From the NCBI GenBank assembly GCA_001931875.2, contig MSJH02000231.1:1-13135 (forward strand): a DNA stretch of 13,135 nt, read 5' to 3'. A program made the translations under genes and the position numbers. Of this stretch, positions 1 to 7,887 are shown in pieces. Below the pieces are notes generated by a model. It saw only the letters and a program-made list of their open reading frames with translations, was not told where the DNA came from and searched no databases. The first letter of the stretch is position 1, and each line of letters opens with the position of its first letter. The DNA comes from Byssochlamys sp. IMV 00236 (taxonomy: Eukaryota > Ascomycota > Eurotiomycetes > Eurotiales > Thermoascaceae).

Positions 1-31
<31 letters not shown>
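1..31. repeat. T31 homopolymer at window edge
   Basis: An uninterrupted run of 31 T opens the window. On the minus strand it is the A-tract directly following the 5' splice site of the partial gene at 34-180, so it lies inside that gene's first intron. A long homopolymer at the very edge suggests a contig that ended because assembly failed there, though it could be just where the window was cut. Confidence 0.8.
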
Positions 32-33
<2 letters not shown>

Positions 34-34
<1 letters not shown>

Positions 35-180
35 GGTAAATAACTGTGAATATTTGTCCACTTTCCACGGTAACCCCATGTCCATGTTTCTGTAATCAGA
101 TAAGAGCCTAAAAAGAAGAGCAAAATGGACCAACTGAAAGCAATGAGTCCTTGACTTAGCAATGAAGTCTTTTTTGCCAT
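34..180 (-). CDS. Partial gene, exon 1: membrane-anchored protein, probably cytochrome-b5-like
   Basis: The start ATG is at 180-178 and 49 codons stay open to a 5' splice site (CCT|GTAAAA, intron from 33 leftward); the rest lies outside the window. The peptide begins MAKKTSLLSQ. Residues about 11-30 form one hydrophobic helix (GLIAFSWSILLFFLGSYLIT), giving an N-terminal membrane anchor, followed by ETWTWGYRGKWTN. A short anchor followed by a W-T-W-G-Y-x-G-K-W motif recalls fungal proteins with an anchored cytochrome b5-like heme/steroid-binding domain, but the domain itself is not in view, so this is inference from memory. If the intron is not removed, translation would run into poly-lysine, which argues for splicing. 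The gene is tandem with the SPIN90-like gene, whose stop is only 176 nt upstream, so its promoter must lie in that gap or in the neighbour's 3' end. Confidence 0.5.
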
Positions 181-336
181 TGTAAGAATATACAGAGGAG
201 AGAGAAAGACGCAACTTGCTCCAAGCAATACATTGGTTCTTTTTAATCTCCGTCAGTCGGGATTCGCCGATGAATGCAATCAAGATTATAAACTGTTTAG
301 AAGAAAAAAGACAAAAAAAAGAGAGTGGGGGATTAG

Positions 337-342
337 TTTATT
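337..342 (-). terminator. Poly(A) signal AATAAA of the SPIN90-like gene
   Basis: The minus strand reads AATAAA here, 14 nt after the TAA stop at 357-359, within an AATAATAATAAA stretch. It implies a very short 3'UTR, as for the FHIP gene in this window. Confidence 0.55.
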
Positions 343-356
343 ATTATTATTGTTAT

Positions 357-1786
357 TTACACGACTTGCTTTGCTAATACATCTTCGGGGATGTCATCAG
401 CAGGAGTGGATGGGCCTAGAGAAGATGTAGCAGGAGAACTGCAGCAGTCATACCAATCCTCAATGATGCGCTTAACAAGTCTTTTTGTAGTAGAATGTGC
501 TTTTCTTTGCATGCCAGGATGAATGAGTTGTTGAAGTACGCGGTATATCTCTTCCTTTTTATAAGGTCTTCTATTTAATTGGGTATTTTCTAATAAGGGT
601 TCTAAAACCCTTAGATAAGCATCTAGGAGCTAACAGTATGTCAATAAAAAAATACATGTATAATCTCTCTAGCTTACTGTCTGTCCTTCCTTCGTATCAC
701 CCAAACCGCATAATTCTCTGAGAATGATATCAACTAGGACATAAAGATCATTGGTGTAAAAGTATTCATAGAGTGTCTGTCTAGTAAATATAGCGTATAA
801 TAACTTCAATATAAGCATCTGAATACATATATCATCTAAAAATATATCAGGTTAGAAGATAGAATACGTGGTGCTAATGCTTTTTTACTTGATCTGTTGA
901 GCATGAATATCAAATTAGCACTAAAGATATCCGATGTACCAATACGCTGAGATAATACATCTAGAATCAGATTTTCATTTGATCCAGACATCATGTATTG
1001 TTCATTAAAGACCATGATGAGATGAATGACATCATAATTAAAAGATTCTTGAGCGTCACCACGTGTTTCTTGAACGAGATCCAAAAGATGGTGGATTAAA
1101 GGAGAGTCAACAAGGTCTATTTTAAGTTTAGCAATGGTGTATTTACTTAGGAATCAAAACTAACCCAAGTCTTCCTTTTCCATTGTGTCTAGTTTACAAA
1201 GTTCAAAACAAAGACCAAAGAGGATGCTCGAAATATCCAAATTTGTATCCCATATTCCAAGTTTAATTTCTTGAATCAATTTACAAAATAGTCTATTCCT
1301 TTTAGCCTGTATGGATTCCATTAGAATATACTTCATCCACCTTGGTTCATCTCTTCCAGCTATAAGTAATATAGCATATGGTATATAGTCTTGATCGACA
1401 AGTGCATGAGAGTGAACGATATGAGATAATACGACTGTACTGTAGTCTAGGCATATTTGTGAATCAATGAGTTTATATGCTACTTGATCTATTTCTGTTG
1501 ATCCCTTTAGAAAGTCTTCTGTCCAATTAAAATATTAGATTTGTATTGGAAGTATATATACAAGTAAACATACTTGAATATCGAACAATAAATCGAATGT
1601 ATTGAGTGATGATCTTTTGGACATCTTGTTCTGTTGAATAAGGCCTATGAAGTATCTCATCTAATTCTATATGTATATATGTCAACTCTATGCTTTACAT
1701 AATTCTGTATGTATGCTTCTTTTAGTATTACCAGAATAGAAGCTTTCAATGTCGTCAAAATAATATTCAATCGCATCGTCATCCAT
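357..1786 (-). CDS. SPIN90/Ldb17-family Arp2/3 activator (Dip1-like), six exons
   Basis: Join on the minus strand: 1786-1732, 1666-1574, 1518-1165, 1116-889, 835-678, 629-357, giving 386 aa. Introns are 65, 55, 48, 53 and 48 nt, all GT-AG, with phases 1,1,1,1,0; branch-like CTAAA/CTAAC sites are visible in introns 3 and 4. The protein starts MDDDAIEYYFDDIESFYS. Its C-terminal half (about residues 168-350) carries the leucine-rich domain of the family: FNYDVIHLIMVFNEQYM near 193-209, LILKLLY near 250, EYFYTNDLYVLVDIILREL near 265-285 and LRVLEPLLENTQLNRRPYKK just after residue 300. Known of the family: human SPIN90, fission yeast Dip1 and budding yeast Ldb17 bind Arp2/3 complex and trigger linear actin filaments that seed endocytic patches. 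No SH3 domain or long proline-rich tail is present; the length is close to Dip1. The only ATG giving an open first exon is 1786, and a CT-rich leader precedes it. Confidence 0.9.
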
Positions 1787-2186
1787 TGAAAATAGAAAAA
1801 GAGTTCAAAGAAGGGAAAAAACTGTAAAAAAAAAGTTCCTAAAAAGTAAGTCGCTCTTTTAAAACAAAACCTATGATAAAAGAACAAACTCTCTCCCTTT
1901 TGCTTGCCCTAGTGTCTCAGTTTTGAATGTAGACAGCTTTAAAATCAATTACTATATCAAGTAACAGGTTATATAGATCATCCTTAAACTTTGTACGCAA
2001 AGGAAAGTTTGAACCACATGGATCAAGAAAGTCTCCCCCTTTTTTCCCAGGTGTCTGTTACCATAGAAATTATGATCCTATTGTGGACAGATACATACAT
2101 TACGACCCTTTTATTTGAGATATACAATAATACGCGAGAGGATCAATTATATTAATCCCCTTACCACATAACGGATTACGAAACTC
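1787..2186. other. Spacer between tandem minus-strand genes; SPIN90-like promoter
   Basis: This 400-bp AT-rich spacer holds the 3' end of the tetraspan gene (right) and the promoter and leader of the SPIN90-like gene (left). Just before the ATG the minus strand is T/C-rich, including a T9 run near 1825-1835, matching the other leaders here. The minus strand reads AATAAA at 2115-2110, about 71 nt past the tetraspan stop, a candidate poly(A) signal. No further gene is seen. Confidence 0.5.
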
Positions 2187-3070
2187 TTAAAGTGACTGAT
2201 ATGCATAATCAGGTGGAGATAGTGTAGCAATTAAGCATAACACAATAGAAAGCATGATGCTTAATATCCAGCTAATGATGCAAAGAATAAATGAAAAGTT
2301 GTATCGAGTTCCAATATAAAAGACTGAGCTTGTGTTGAATAAATAAGCAATTGCTGCCATTGAAAATGCTTGTGGAATAGCTAAATACATACATAGATAT
2401 TAGATTCATGCGTATACATTACATTATTAACAAACCGTAAATCAAGAACATTCTAATAATAATAGTAAAATGGGATTAATATTATCGTCAGAAAGCATCA
2501 CATTTGAGCTTACGATGAAATAGGTGCCCATGCCTTTGCCCTTTTACGTCTCTGGCTACACATAGTTGCCAACAATCCACACAAGATTAATCCTCCAATG
2601 ATCGTAGCAACTACCATGCCAGCTCCAGCAGCTCTCCTGATAATACAATATATCAATACATATTTATATTCAAATAGCTGTTCCTGTACCATAATTCACA
2701 AAATCCGTCTATTCTCTTTATGTTAATCATTCTCTAGACTAAATATAGATTTCTATTTACCTTCTTGGCAGTCTCCGTGATCATAAGAAGGAAAAGGTCG
2801 ACATTCTCTTGTAACACTGATAATACACTTAATATTCATAAAGTTCAATAACGTCAATGTACCTTCTGCATAATTTGAATAATCCATAATTAGTTTCCAT
2901 ATAAAAAGGTATCGGTGTAGCAAAAGTTAGCCTTGTAAAGATATATTAGCAAAACTGGAATACTTGTATGAGTCATACCATTTAGGAAATATCAGTGAAC
3001 ATATAGTCAAGGCATAATTACAAATAAAAATGAAGAATATGATAGTGTATGTTAGTAAAGATACTCCCAT
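2187..3070 (-). CDS. Claudin/Sur7-like four-TM membrane protein, seven exons with two microexons
   Basis: Join on the minus strand: 3070-2979, 2931-2863, 2816-2761, 2708-2690, 2636-2514, 2452-2436, 2380-2187, giving 189 aa. The six introns are 47, 46, 52, 53, 61 and 55 nt, all GT-AG, and every junction keeps frame. Exons 4 (19 nt) and 6 (17 nt) are microexons. Four hydrophobic helices lie at about residues 7-28, 81-104, 118-140 and 155-179. The first extracellular loop has the claudin/PMP22-type pattern: W31, then YGLFKLC (46-52) and C59, with more cysteines at 70 and 76. A basic loop (SQRRKRAKAW, 106-115) follows TM2. The short tail ends PPDYAYQSL. Topology and loop pattern fit the fungal claudin-like group that includes Sur7/PalI; the exact subfamily is not settled. 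In yeast Sur7 marks the MCC/eisosome plasma-membrane domain. The gene shares a 144-bp divergent promoter with the Pil1 homologue, which supports but does not prove an eisosome role. Confidence 0.85.
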
Positions 3071-3214
3071 TATTAATGAAAAAAGAAAAGAAAAAAGAGA
3101 AGAGAAAAAAGAGATTTCCTTATTAATTCATTCAAGCGGGGAAAATTGACATCGTTTCTATAAATACACTCTTTTTCTTTTTCTCTTTCTTTCTTTCCTT
3201 CTTTCCTTTCTTTC
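3071..3214. promoter_or_regulatory. Bidirectional promoter between the Sur7/claudin-like and Pil1-like genes
   Basis: Only 144 bp separate the two start codons. On the plus strand TATAAATA at 3159-3166 lies 48 nt before the Pil1 ATG, followed by an almost pure CT leader (3168-3212). On the minus strand the tetraspan ATG is also preceded by a CT-rich leader (the GA-rich plus-strand stretch 3079-3115). The middle (3127-3150) contains AAGCGGGGAAAA, which resembles a stress-response-type GGGG core; this is only a string match. The layout predicts shared regulation of the two genes. Confidence 0.7.
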
Positions 3215-4432
3215 ATGTTTAGTTTTAATCCCTTTCATAAGCCAACAAGTGAAAAACCTCTCTCTCTTAAAGGACTACAAGGTGTCATTGATCACTCTAC
3301 AAAAATAAGCAAGAGTCTTGTTCAAGTGGCAGATGACAGTCGAGTGGCATCTAACAACTTGGTCATGTATGGTTCTCCTCTTGGCGACGATTTAACTGTA
3401 AGTAAAAACAAATGAAAAAAATTACTATAGATATACTTATATATATTATAGGACGTAACAAGCAAAATGGGAAACCTATTAAGCGAGTGGACAAGTATCC
3501 TAATGGAGTTTGCAGACAGTTTCGAACAATATCGCGACACACTCAAATCGATCTCGATCAAGGAAGCCGCTTTGCAACAAAGTCGTGACCAAAAGAAGAA
3601 ACTTAGGGATCAGATTGAGAAACTCGAGGATTCGCCCACTGCAATTGATCGATTGAATGCGCTCAAGGAACAACTCAAGGAACTCGAGGCATTTACTGAA
3701 CCAGATGAAGTTGAAATGAGTAACTACAAGAGAATAGCTACCAGAGAGGCGTTATACATACTGTTGAACGGAATGCATGCCATGTCAAGCAAGACAGACA
3801 TCATTTCAACGTTTGGTAAATACATTGTTGACGAACTAGATACACAACCAATCAAGCCAGGTGAGGAGCGTCCAGCATACCAGAGTACACACAGAACAAA
3901 GCGTATACAGGACGATGCTAAACATGCTATCCATGAATGGAAGCCAGATCAAGCCAAATTGAGAAGAACGCTTACATCGCACCATGGACATAACCCACTG
4001 ATCATAAAGATGAATAAGGAACTACCTCCTGTGCCTGTTGCCTTGACCGACGGAGAAACAAAACAACCAAGCCCTTCTTCATCTACCTCTGCTTCTTCCA
4101 ATCCTAGTCCCTCAGTCAGTGAGCAATCCGTCAACTTGGGAAAACATCATTCACTCTATAAACCTGATGCTGTCGAAAAGACAACAGCCACGCCTAGTAC
4201 TACACATCATCAACCTGTCTTTCACCCACCTGCCTTTATGAGTCCATTCAGTCAGCCTTTAAATCAAGAAAACTTGTATCAGTTTTATCAAAATTATTTA
4301 CCACCCAAGCCCTATGAAGAAATAAGATCTGTCCTGAGTCCAGTATTCCATGAAAAGAAGCATGATGTTGGTGGATTTGTGCTGCCCACAGCGAATCCTA
4401 ACTTTGCTCTAAATGATAGTACGCACGATTAA
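3215..4432 (+). CDS. Pil1/Lsp1-family eisosome BAR-domain protein
   Basis: Join 3215-3397, 3452-4432, giving 387 aa. The single intron (3398-3451, 54 nt, GTAAGT...ATAG, phase 0) falls within the BAR domain; the earlier AG at 3430 would give an immediate stop. Family hallmarks in order: DLTDVTSKMG (59-68), EQYRDTLKSI (86-95), QQSRDQKKKLRDQI (103-116), a helical stretch rich in K/E/L to about 150, IKPGEERPAY (195-204) and AIHEW (220-224). Pil1 and Lsp1 form the lattice that shapes eisosome furrows under the fungal plasma membrane. The N-terminus is about 30 residues shorter than I recall for budding yeast Pil1 and lacks most of its basic, aromatic lead-in, starting MFSFNPFHKP. The C-terminal 140 residues are a disordered Ser/Thr/Pro/His-rich tail (for example PSPSSSTSASSNPSPSVSEQ) with many potential phosphosites; in yeast Pil1 assembly is controlled by Pkh kinases. 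Head to head with the Sur7/claudin-like gene, tail to tail with FHIP. Confidence 0.95.
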
Positions 4433-4444
4433 GAATAATACCCC

Positions 4445-4478
4445 TCTCTTCTTTCCTCTGAAAAGAGGGAGGGAGAGG
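4445..4478 (+). promoter_or_regulatory. 3'UTR hairpin, 15-bp stem with GAAA tetraloop
   Basis: Starting 12 nt after the Pil1 stop, the left arm 4445-4459 (TC-rich) pairs with the right arm 4464-4478 (AG-rich) around the loop 4460-4463 (GAAA, a GNRA tetraloop). The stem has 15 consecutive pairs, of which four are G-U. In the antisense RNA those four become A-C mismatches, so the fold is specific to the Pil1 mRNA. A stability, localisation or processing element is possible. A chance fold of a pyrimidine-then-purine tract is the alternative. Confidence 0.5.
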
Positions 4479-4550
4479 AAATAGACACCCCCCTCTCCGA
4501 TGTTACCATTATAGATTATAATAATTCACCACTTTGTTTATGTTTTTCCT

Positions 4551-4556
4551 AATAAA
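4551..4556 (+). terminator. Poly(A) signal AATAAA of the Pil1-like gene
   Basis: AATAAA on the plus strand, 118 nt after the Pil1 stop and inside the 227-bp convergent spacer with FHIP. T-rich sequence follows, as expected for a fungal 3' end. Confidence 0.6.
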
Positions 4557-4643
4557 CTTTGTTTTTATTTACAAACGATAAACATGACTACGTTATCTAT
4601 CATTTAAGAAAAAATACGCCTAGGGAAAACAACCTCTCTCGCT

Positions 4644-4661
4644 TTTATTGTATTGTTTATT
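4644..4661 (-). terminator. Two poly(A) signals of the FHIP gene
   Basis: On the minus strand AATAAA occurs at 4661-4656, overlapping the TAA stop codon (4662-4660), and again at 4649-4644. The 3'UTR is therefore likely very short, ending opposite the Pil1 3' region; the two transcripts may approach or overlap each other. Confidence 0.5.
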
Positions 4662-7246
4662 ACGCATACTTTATTTTATCAATGCCTAAGCTTCTTCGGA
4701 CTTGAACAATAGCAACCAATTCTTTAATCGTTTCTTGCAAGATAATGATATTATTCAGCAGCATAGACAAGGATACCTCAGAGCTAAAGTTTGAAGGAAA
4801 CAAAGGCTGAATCCTGACCTGATTTGTCTTGCTGTCATCCATCACGGCAGGCGCACTACGATGAGTTGCTATACTGGCAGCAGTAGAGACTGAAGCAGGC
4901 TTCAGATTATCCATGATGGACGAAATAGACGATCGACGCTTAGATGAAACGCTTGTGCTTGGGCTCAGTGAGGGTGATGAACTGGTCGTGGTAGTGGCAA
5001 ACACATTCTGCCATCTCTGATACAACAAGAGATTGAAGTCGTCAATTTCAGAGCGATAATAGTCCACTTGCTGGGTCAGGGTCCTAAAGATGGTGTAAAA
5101 TGGAGGGAAAGATTTGAATTGGGTAGGCGCTGTCATATGAATAGAGTTCTTTTCCATGCCGAAATCGACAGATTGGTCGTCTTCGTCATCATCAGTGGGT
5201 ATCGTGGCTGCATAGATATCCTGCATCCTAATCTTTATATTATTATTCACACATTCTTCTTCTTCTTCGTCATCGCTTTCTCCATAGCGCGATAACAATA
5301 AAATATCGTCCGGGTGGGTTCGATCGTGCTCTGTGAACGTAAGCCATCCTTCCAAACTACGATGAGGACACATGGCCAGCGCGGAAAGAACACCGGTCAG
5401 AGCTAGATTAAGTTCCGTTGACTGTGCAAAAAAGTGGGAAAAGAGATTGAGGAGGATCTGGAGGAGGGTATCGGATGATCGTAATCGGTGTCGTATGGAT
5501 GGTTGTTGATGCTGTAGTTGTTGTTGCTGGTAATAGGACTGGTAATAGTGGTCTCCAGACATCGGTATCATCCTATGTTGTCCATACTTGAAACTTCGTC
5601 TCTTTTCACTCTTTGTTGTCGACGGTACGTATACAGGTTGTTGATGGTACGATTGATAGCAGTCATCCGCATCCATCCTGCCTTCGACATCACGCAAGTA
5701 ATCCTCGTAACCAACCGTCAAAATGGAGTTGGCGTGCTCCTTGTCCATAGCTGAAATGAGTGCAAAGTAAAGTTCGATTTCTCGTATATGATGGGATATG
5801 ATACATGCTGGAGGCTCTTGTATTCTGTCTAGCGTAAGTAGCCGATTAGCAAACCGACAATGACGAACGATCAGGGTCTTGAGTAACTTTAACGTGGCAA
5901 TGACGGTAGGTTGTGAGGTGGATTGTAGGCGTGTGAATATCAAGTCCTTCAGGGTAAATCTATCCGCCGAATTATAGGGTGAACTATCTGGTACGACGCT
6001 GTCATCATTTTCTTGTTGCATGAGAAAGCCTAGGATGACATCTACTAACCTTGGTTCTTGAATAGCCTGCAACATGAGGTCGATATAGCTGATGACTGCC
6101 ACTGAGGATCCATCAAAGTCAGAACATTCGAGAATAGAGGGATACAGAATGTTTTCCAAAAATGTTGTACGCACAAACTGCAGCATGCGCTGTGATATGG
6201 CGTCGTTGGGGCATCGTATCAGGACATCTTGACAGAATTCTAATAATTTTAAAAAGGAGTCTAACTGATACTTGAATAGTTCTGAGTTGGAGTACTCTAT
6301 GCCTAACTCGACATCATCATAATTGTTGTTGTTGTTATTATTATCTTGAGGGGTATAAGCGCCCAATAGCGGGGCATCATTCTCATCATTTTGAACAATG
6401 AGCTTCCTTGGTAACTGTGAATAGAGTGCACCTAGTCCGGCTGCTATGATGGTGGCAAAATCAGATTCGAGAATAAATTCACTTAGCTGGTGATCATCTG
6501 TAGCCATCTCGATGAGGAAAAGCAATCCTGTACGTGCAAAATCACCTGACCTTCCTTCTCGATGAACGAAGCGTAACAAATAAGTAAACAACAAAAATTC
6601 GTAATCAGGTTTGTTTTCATGCTGATGTAGTGTAAGGTACTGCTTATCGTGAAAGAAGACGTTTAAGAGCGCTGGAAATCCGTGAATCCTTGAACATATG
6701 ATGTACATGAGGTCAACAAGGTCTTTATGATATCTCTGTTCACTCTGTGGATTAAACGTACAGAATCGAATAAGTTTGATCGTTGGCTTATGCACCGCAT
6801 TATGAACCAAGAAACGATCGTCAAGTAGGTCTACCATGTTGGCAATCATTCGAATACTTTCACCACGAATACCTTCAGGATAATCCATCTTTTCAGACAC
6901 ATTGACGAGATACTGCAATATTCCATTTTTCAACAGATACTCCATACATACACCCGTCGTATTCTCATCTTCCTGTCGAGCCTCTTCATCCACAAGCATG
7001 TCTACCATTTCCCTCAACCTTTCCGGTATCTCTGTTTGTTTGACATGAAGATTTGTCTTTCTGTCCTCCGAGATAAAAATATTCTACAAAAAAAAAAGAA
7101 ACAGTCCAAAATATGACTTGATTAATCTACAAAATGCTTACGTGCACATAGTCCCAGCATTTGTGGAACTTAGCCAATTGCATGGCGCTTGTTGCCTGTA
7201 CTTTAGGAGGTGTGATACGTTTCTTAAACTTGGAGAAATAATCCAT
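4660..7246 (-). CDS. FHIP family protein (FTS-Hook-FHIP complex subunit; FAM160/RAI16-like)
   Basis: Join on the minus strand: 7246-7142, 7083-4660, giving 842 aa. The single intron (7084-7141, 58 nt, GTAAGC...TTGTAG, phase 0) follows codon 35. Exon 1 reads MDYFSKFKKRITPPKVQATS and ends in WDYVH; exon 2 opens NIFISEDRK, then the family motif QTEIPERLREMVDMLVDEEA (51-70), VCMEYLLKNGILQYL and VHKPTIKLIRFC in the N-terminal helical repeat region. The C-terminus ends VQVRRSLGIDKIKYA, as in FHIP proteins. Known of the family: FHIP joins Hook and FTS to recruit dynein to early endosomes; in Aspergillus the HookA complex drives hyphal endosome movement. Disordered inserts break the helical repeats: an Asn7 run near residue 282, a Gln/His run near 550, an acidic EEEEE run near 640 and a Ser-rich stretch near 735-760. 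Starting at the internal Met 60 would remove conserved sequence, so the upstream exon is preferred. Convergent with Pil1. Confidence 0.93.
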
Positions 7247-7887
7247 GAGAGAAGAAAAAGAGAGAGAAAATTTTTTCTTTGTTTAGGGAGGAATCATTAG
7301 AGCAGAGTCCACGTCAACATAAACACATTAAGGAGAATAAACAAAAACAATCTGATTCATGTTCCGATGGATCTGATAAAACACACGGTCCGTCCCTCAC
7401 GCTTTTCGCCGTCCTCATCCGTTCGGCACTCAATTCCAGATTCTGTTCTGCTCAGGAAAAGAAAAAGTTCCAATGTTACACCATTCAATATAAATAGTTG
7501 GTAACAAATTTAGCAATAGGGGCGGCCCAAAGTATCACGTAAGCATTCAGGCAAGACCAAAAAAAAAAGGTTAAGGATCATGAGAGATAGGTGATAGTGA
7601 AGACAAAACAAAGATAGGAGAATACGACAAGTAGGTTAAGCAAGTGTAAACAGTAATACTCCATGTGATGTTTGATCCCTGCTTATCCAAATTTAGATAA
7701 ATGGGGAGACGCGGCCATATACCTAAAAAAATAAGCATGGCTCTTGTTCCGCATCACCGCACACTTTTTTTTTTGAGTCAAAAAATTTTTGGCTGCGGAG
7801 AGATGTAGAGATTACAAATAAAAAGAGCTTGATTTCAAATCAACATCTTTCTCTCTCTCTCTTTACTTTACTTTACTTTACTAATCA
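7247..7887. promoter_or_regulatory. Divergent spacer between FHIP and the unknown gene at 7888
   Basis: This 641-bp spacer must hold both promoters. FHIP side: the minus-strand leader is CT-rich (GA-rich on plus, 7247-7270). Unknown-gene side: AAATAAAAAG at 7817-7826 is TATA-like, then a CT repeat (about 7849-7862), four perfect TTTAC repeats (7862-7881) and CTAATCA before the ATG. Between them are a GC-rich patch with CGG/CCG motifs (7385-7430), GGGGCGG at 7519-7525, and a near-palindrome AGTCAAAAAATTTTTGGCT at about 7776-7794. Open frames in this spacer lack gene-like composition, and I call none. Confidence 0.5.
7862..7881 (+). repeat. (TTTAC)4 microsatellite in the 5' leader
   Basis: Four perfect TTTAC units directly follow a CT dinucleotide run and end 6 nt before the start codon of the gene at 7888. 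It is probably transcribed as 5'UTR and is a likely site of length variation between strains. Confidence 0.8.

Noticed and set aside
3322..4134. Minus-strand frames opposite the Pil1 gene (3322-3561 and 3949-4134)
   Set aside because: Antisense shadows of a well-recognised coding sequence.
5317..5325. GGTTCGATC, similar to a tRNA B box
   Set aside because: It lies inside the FHIP coding frame, with no A box at the right spacing and no cloverleaf around it.
5068..5754. Plus-strand open frames opposite FHIP (5068-5295 and 5518-5754)
   Set aside because: They are antisense to a long, conserved frame and have no family features; they arise from its codon use.
7118..7497. Plus-strand frames over the FHIP 5' end and its promoter
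   Set aside because: They overlap exon 1 and the intron of FHIP or the spacer, and read as basic, low-complexity peptides without motifs.
7776..7794. Near-palindrome built on AAAAAATTTTT
   Set aside because: Considered as an operator-like site, but A/T palindromes like this are common by chance in AT-rich fungal spacers.
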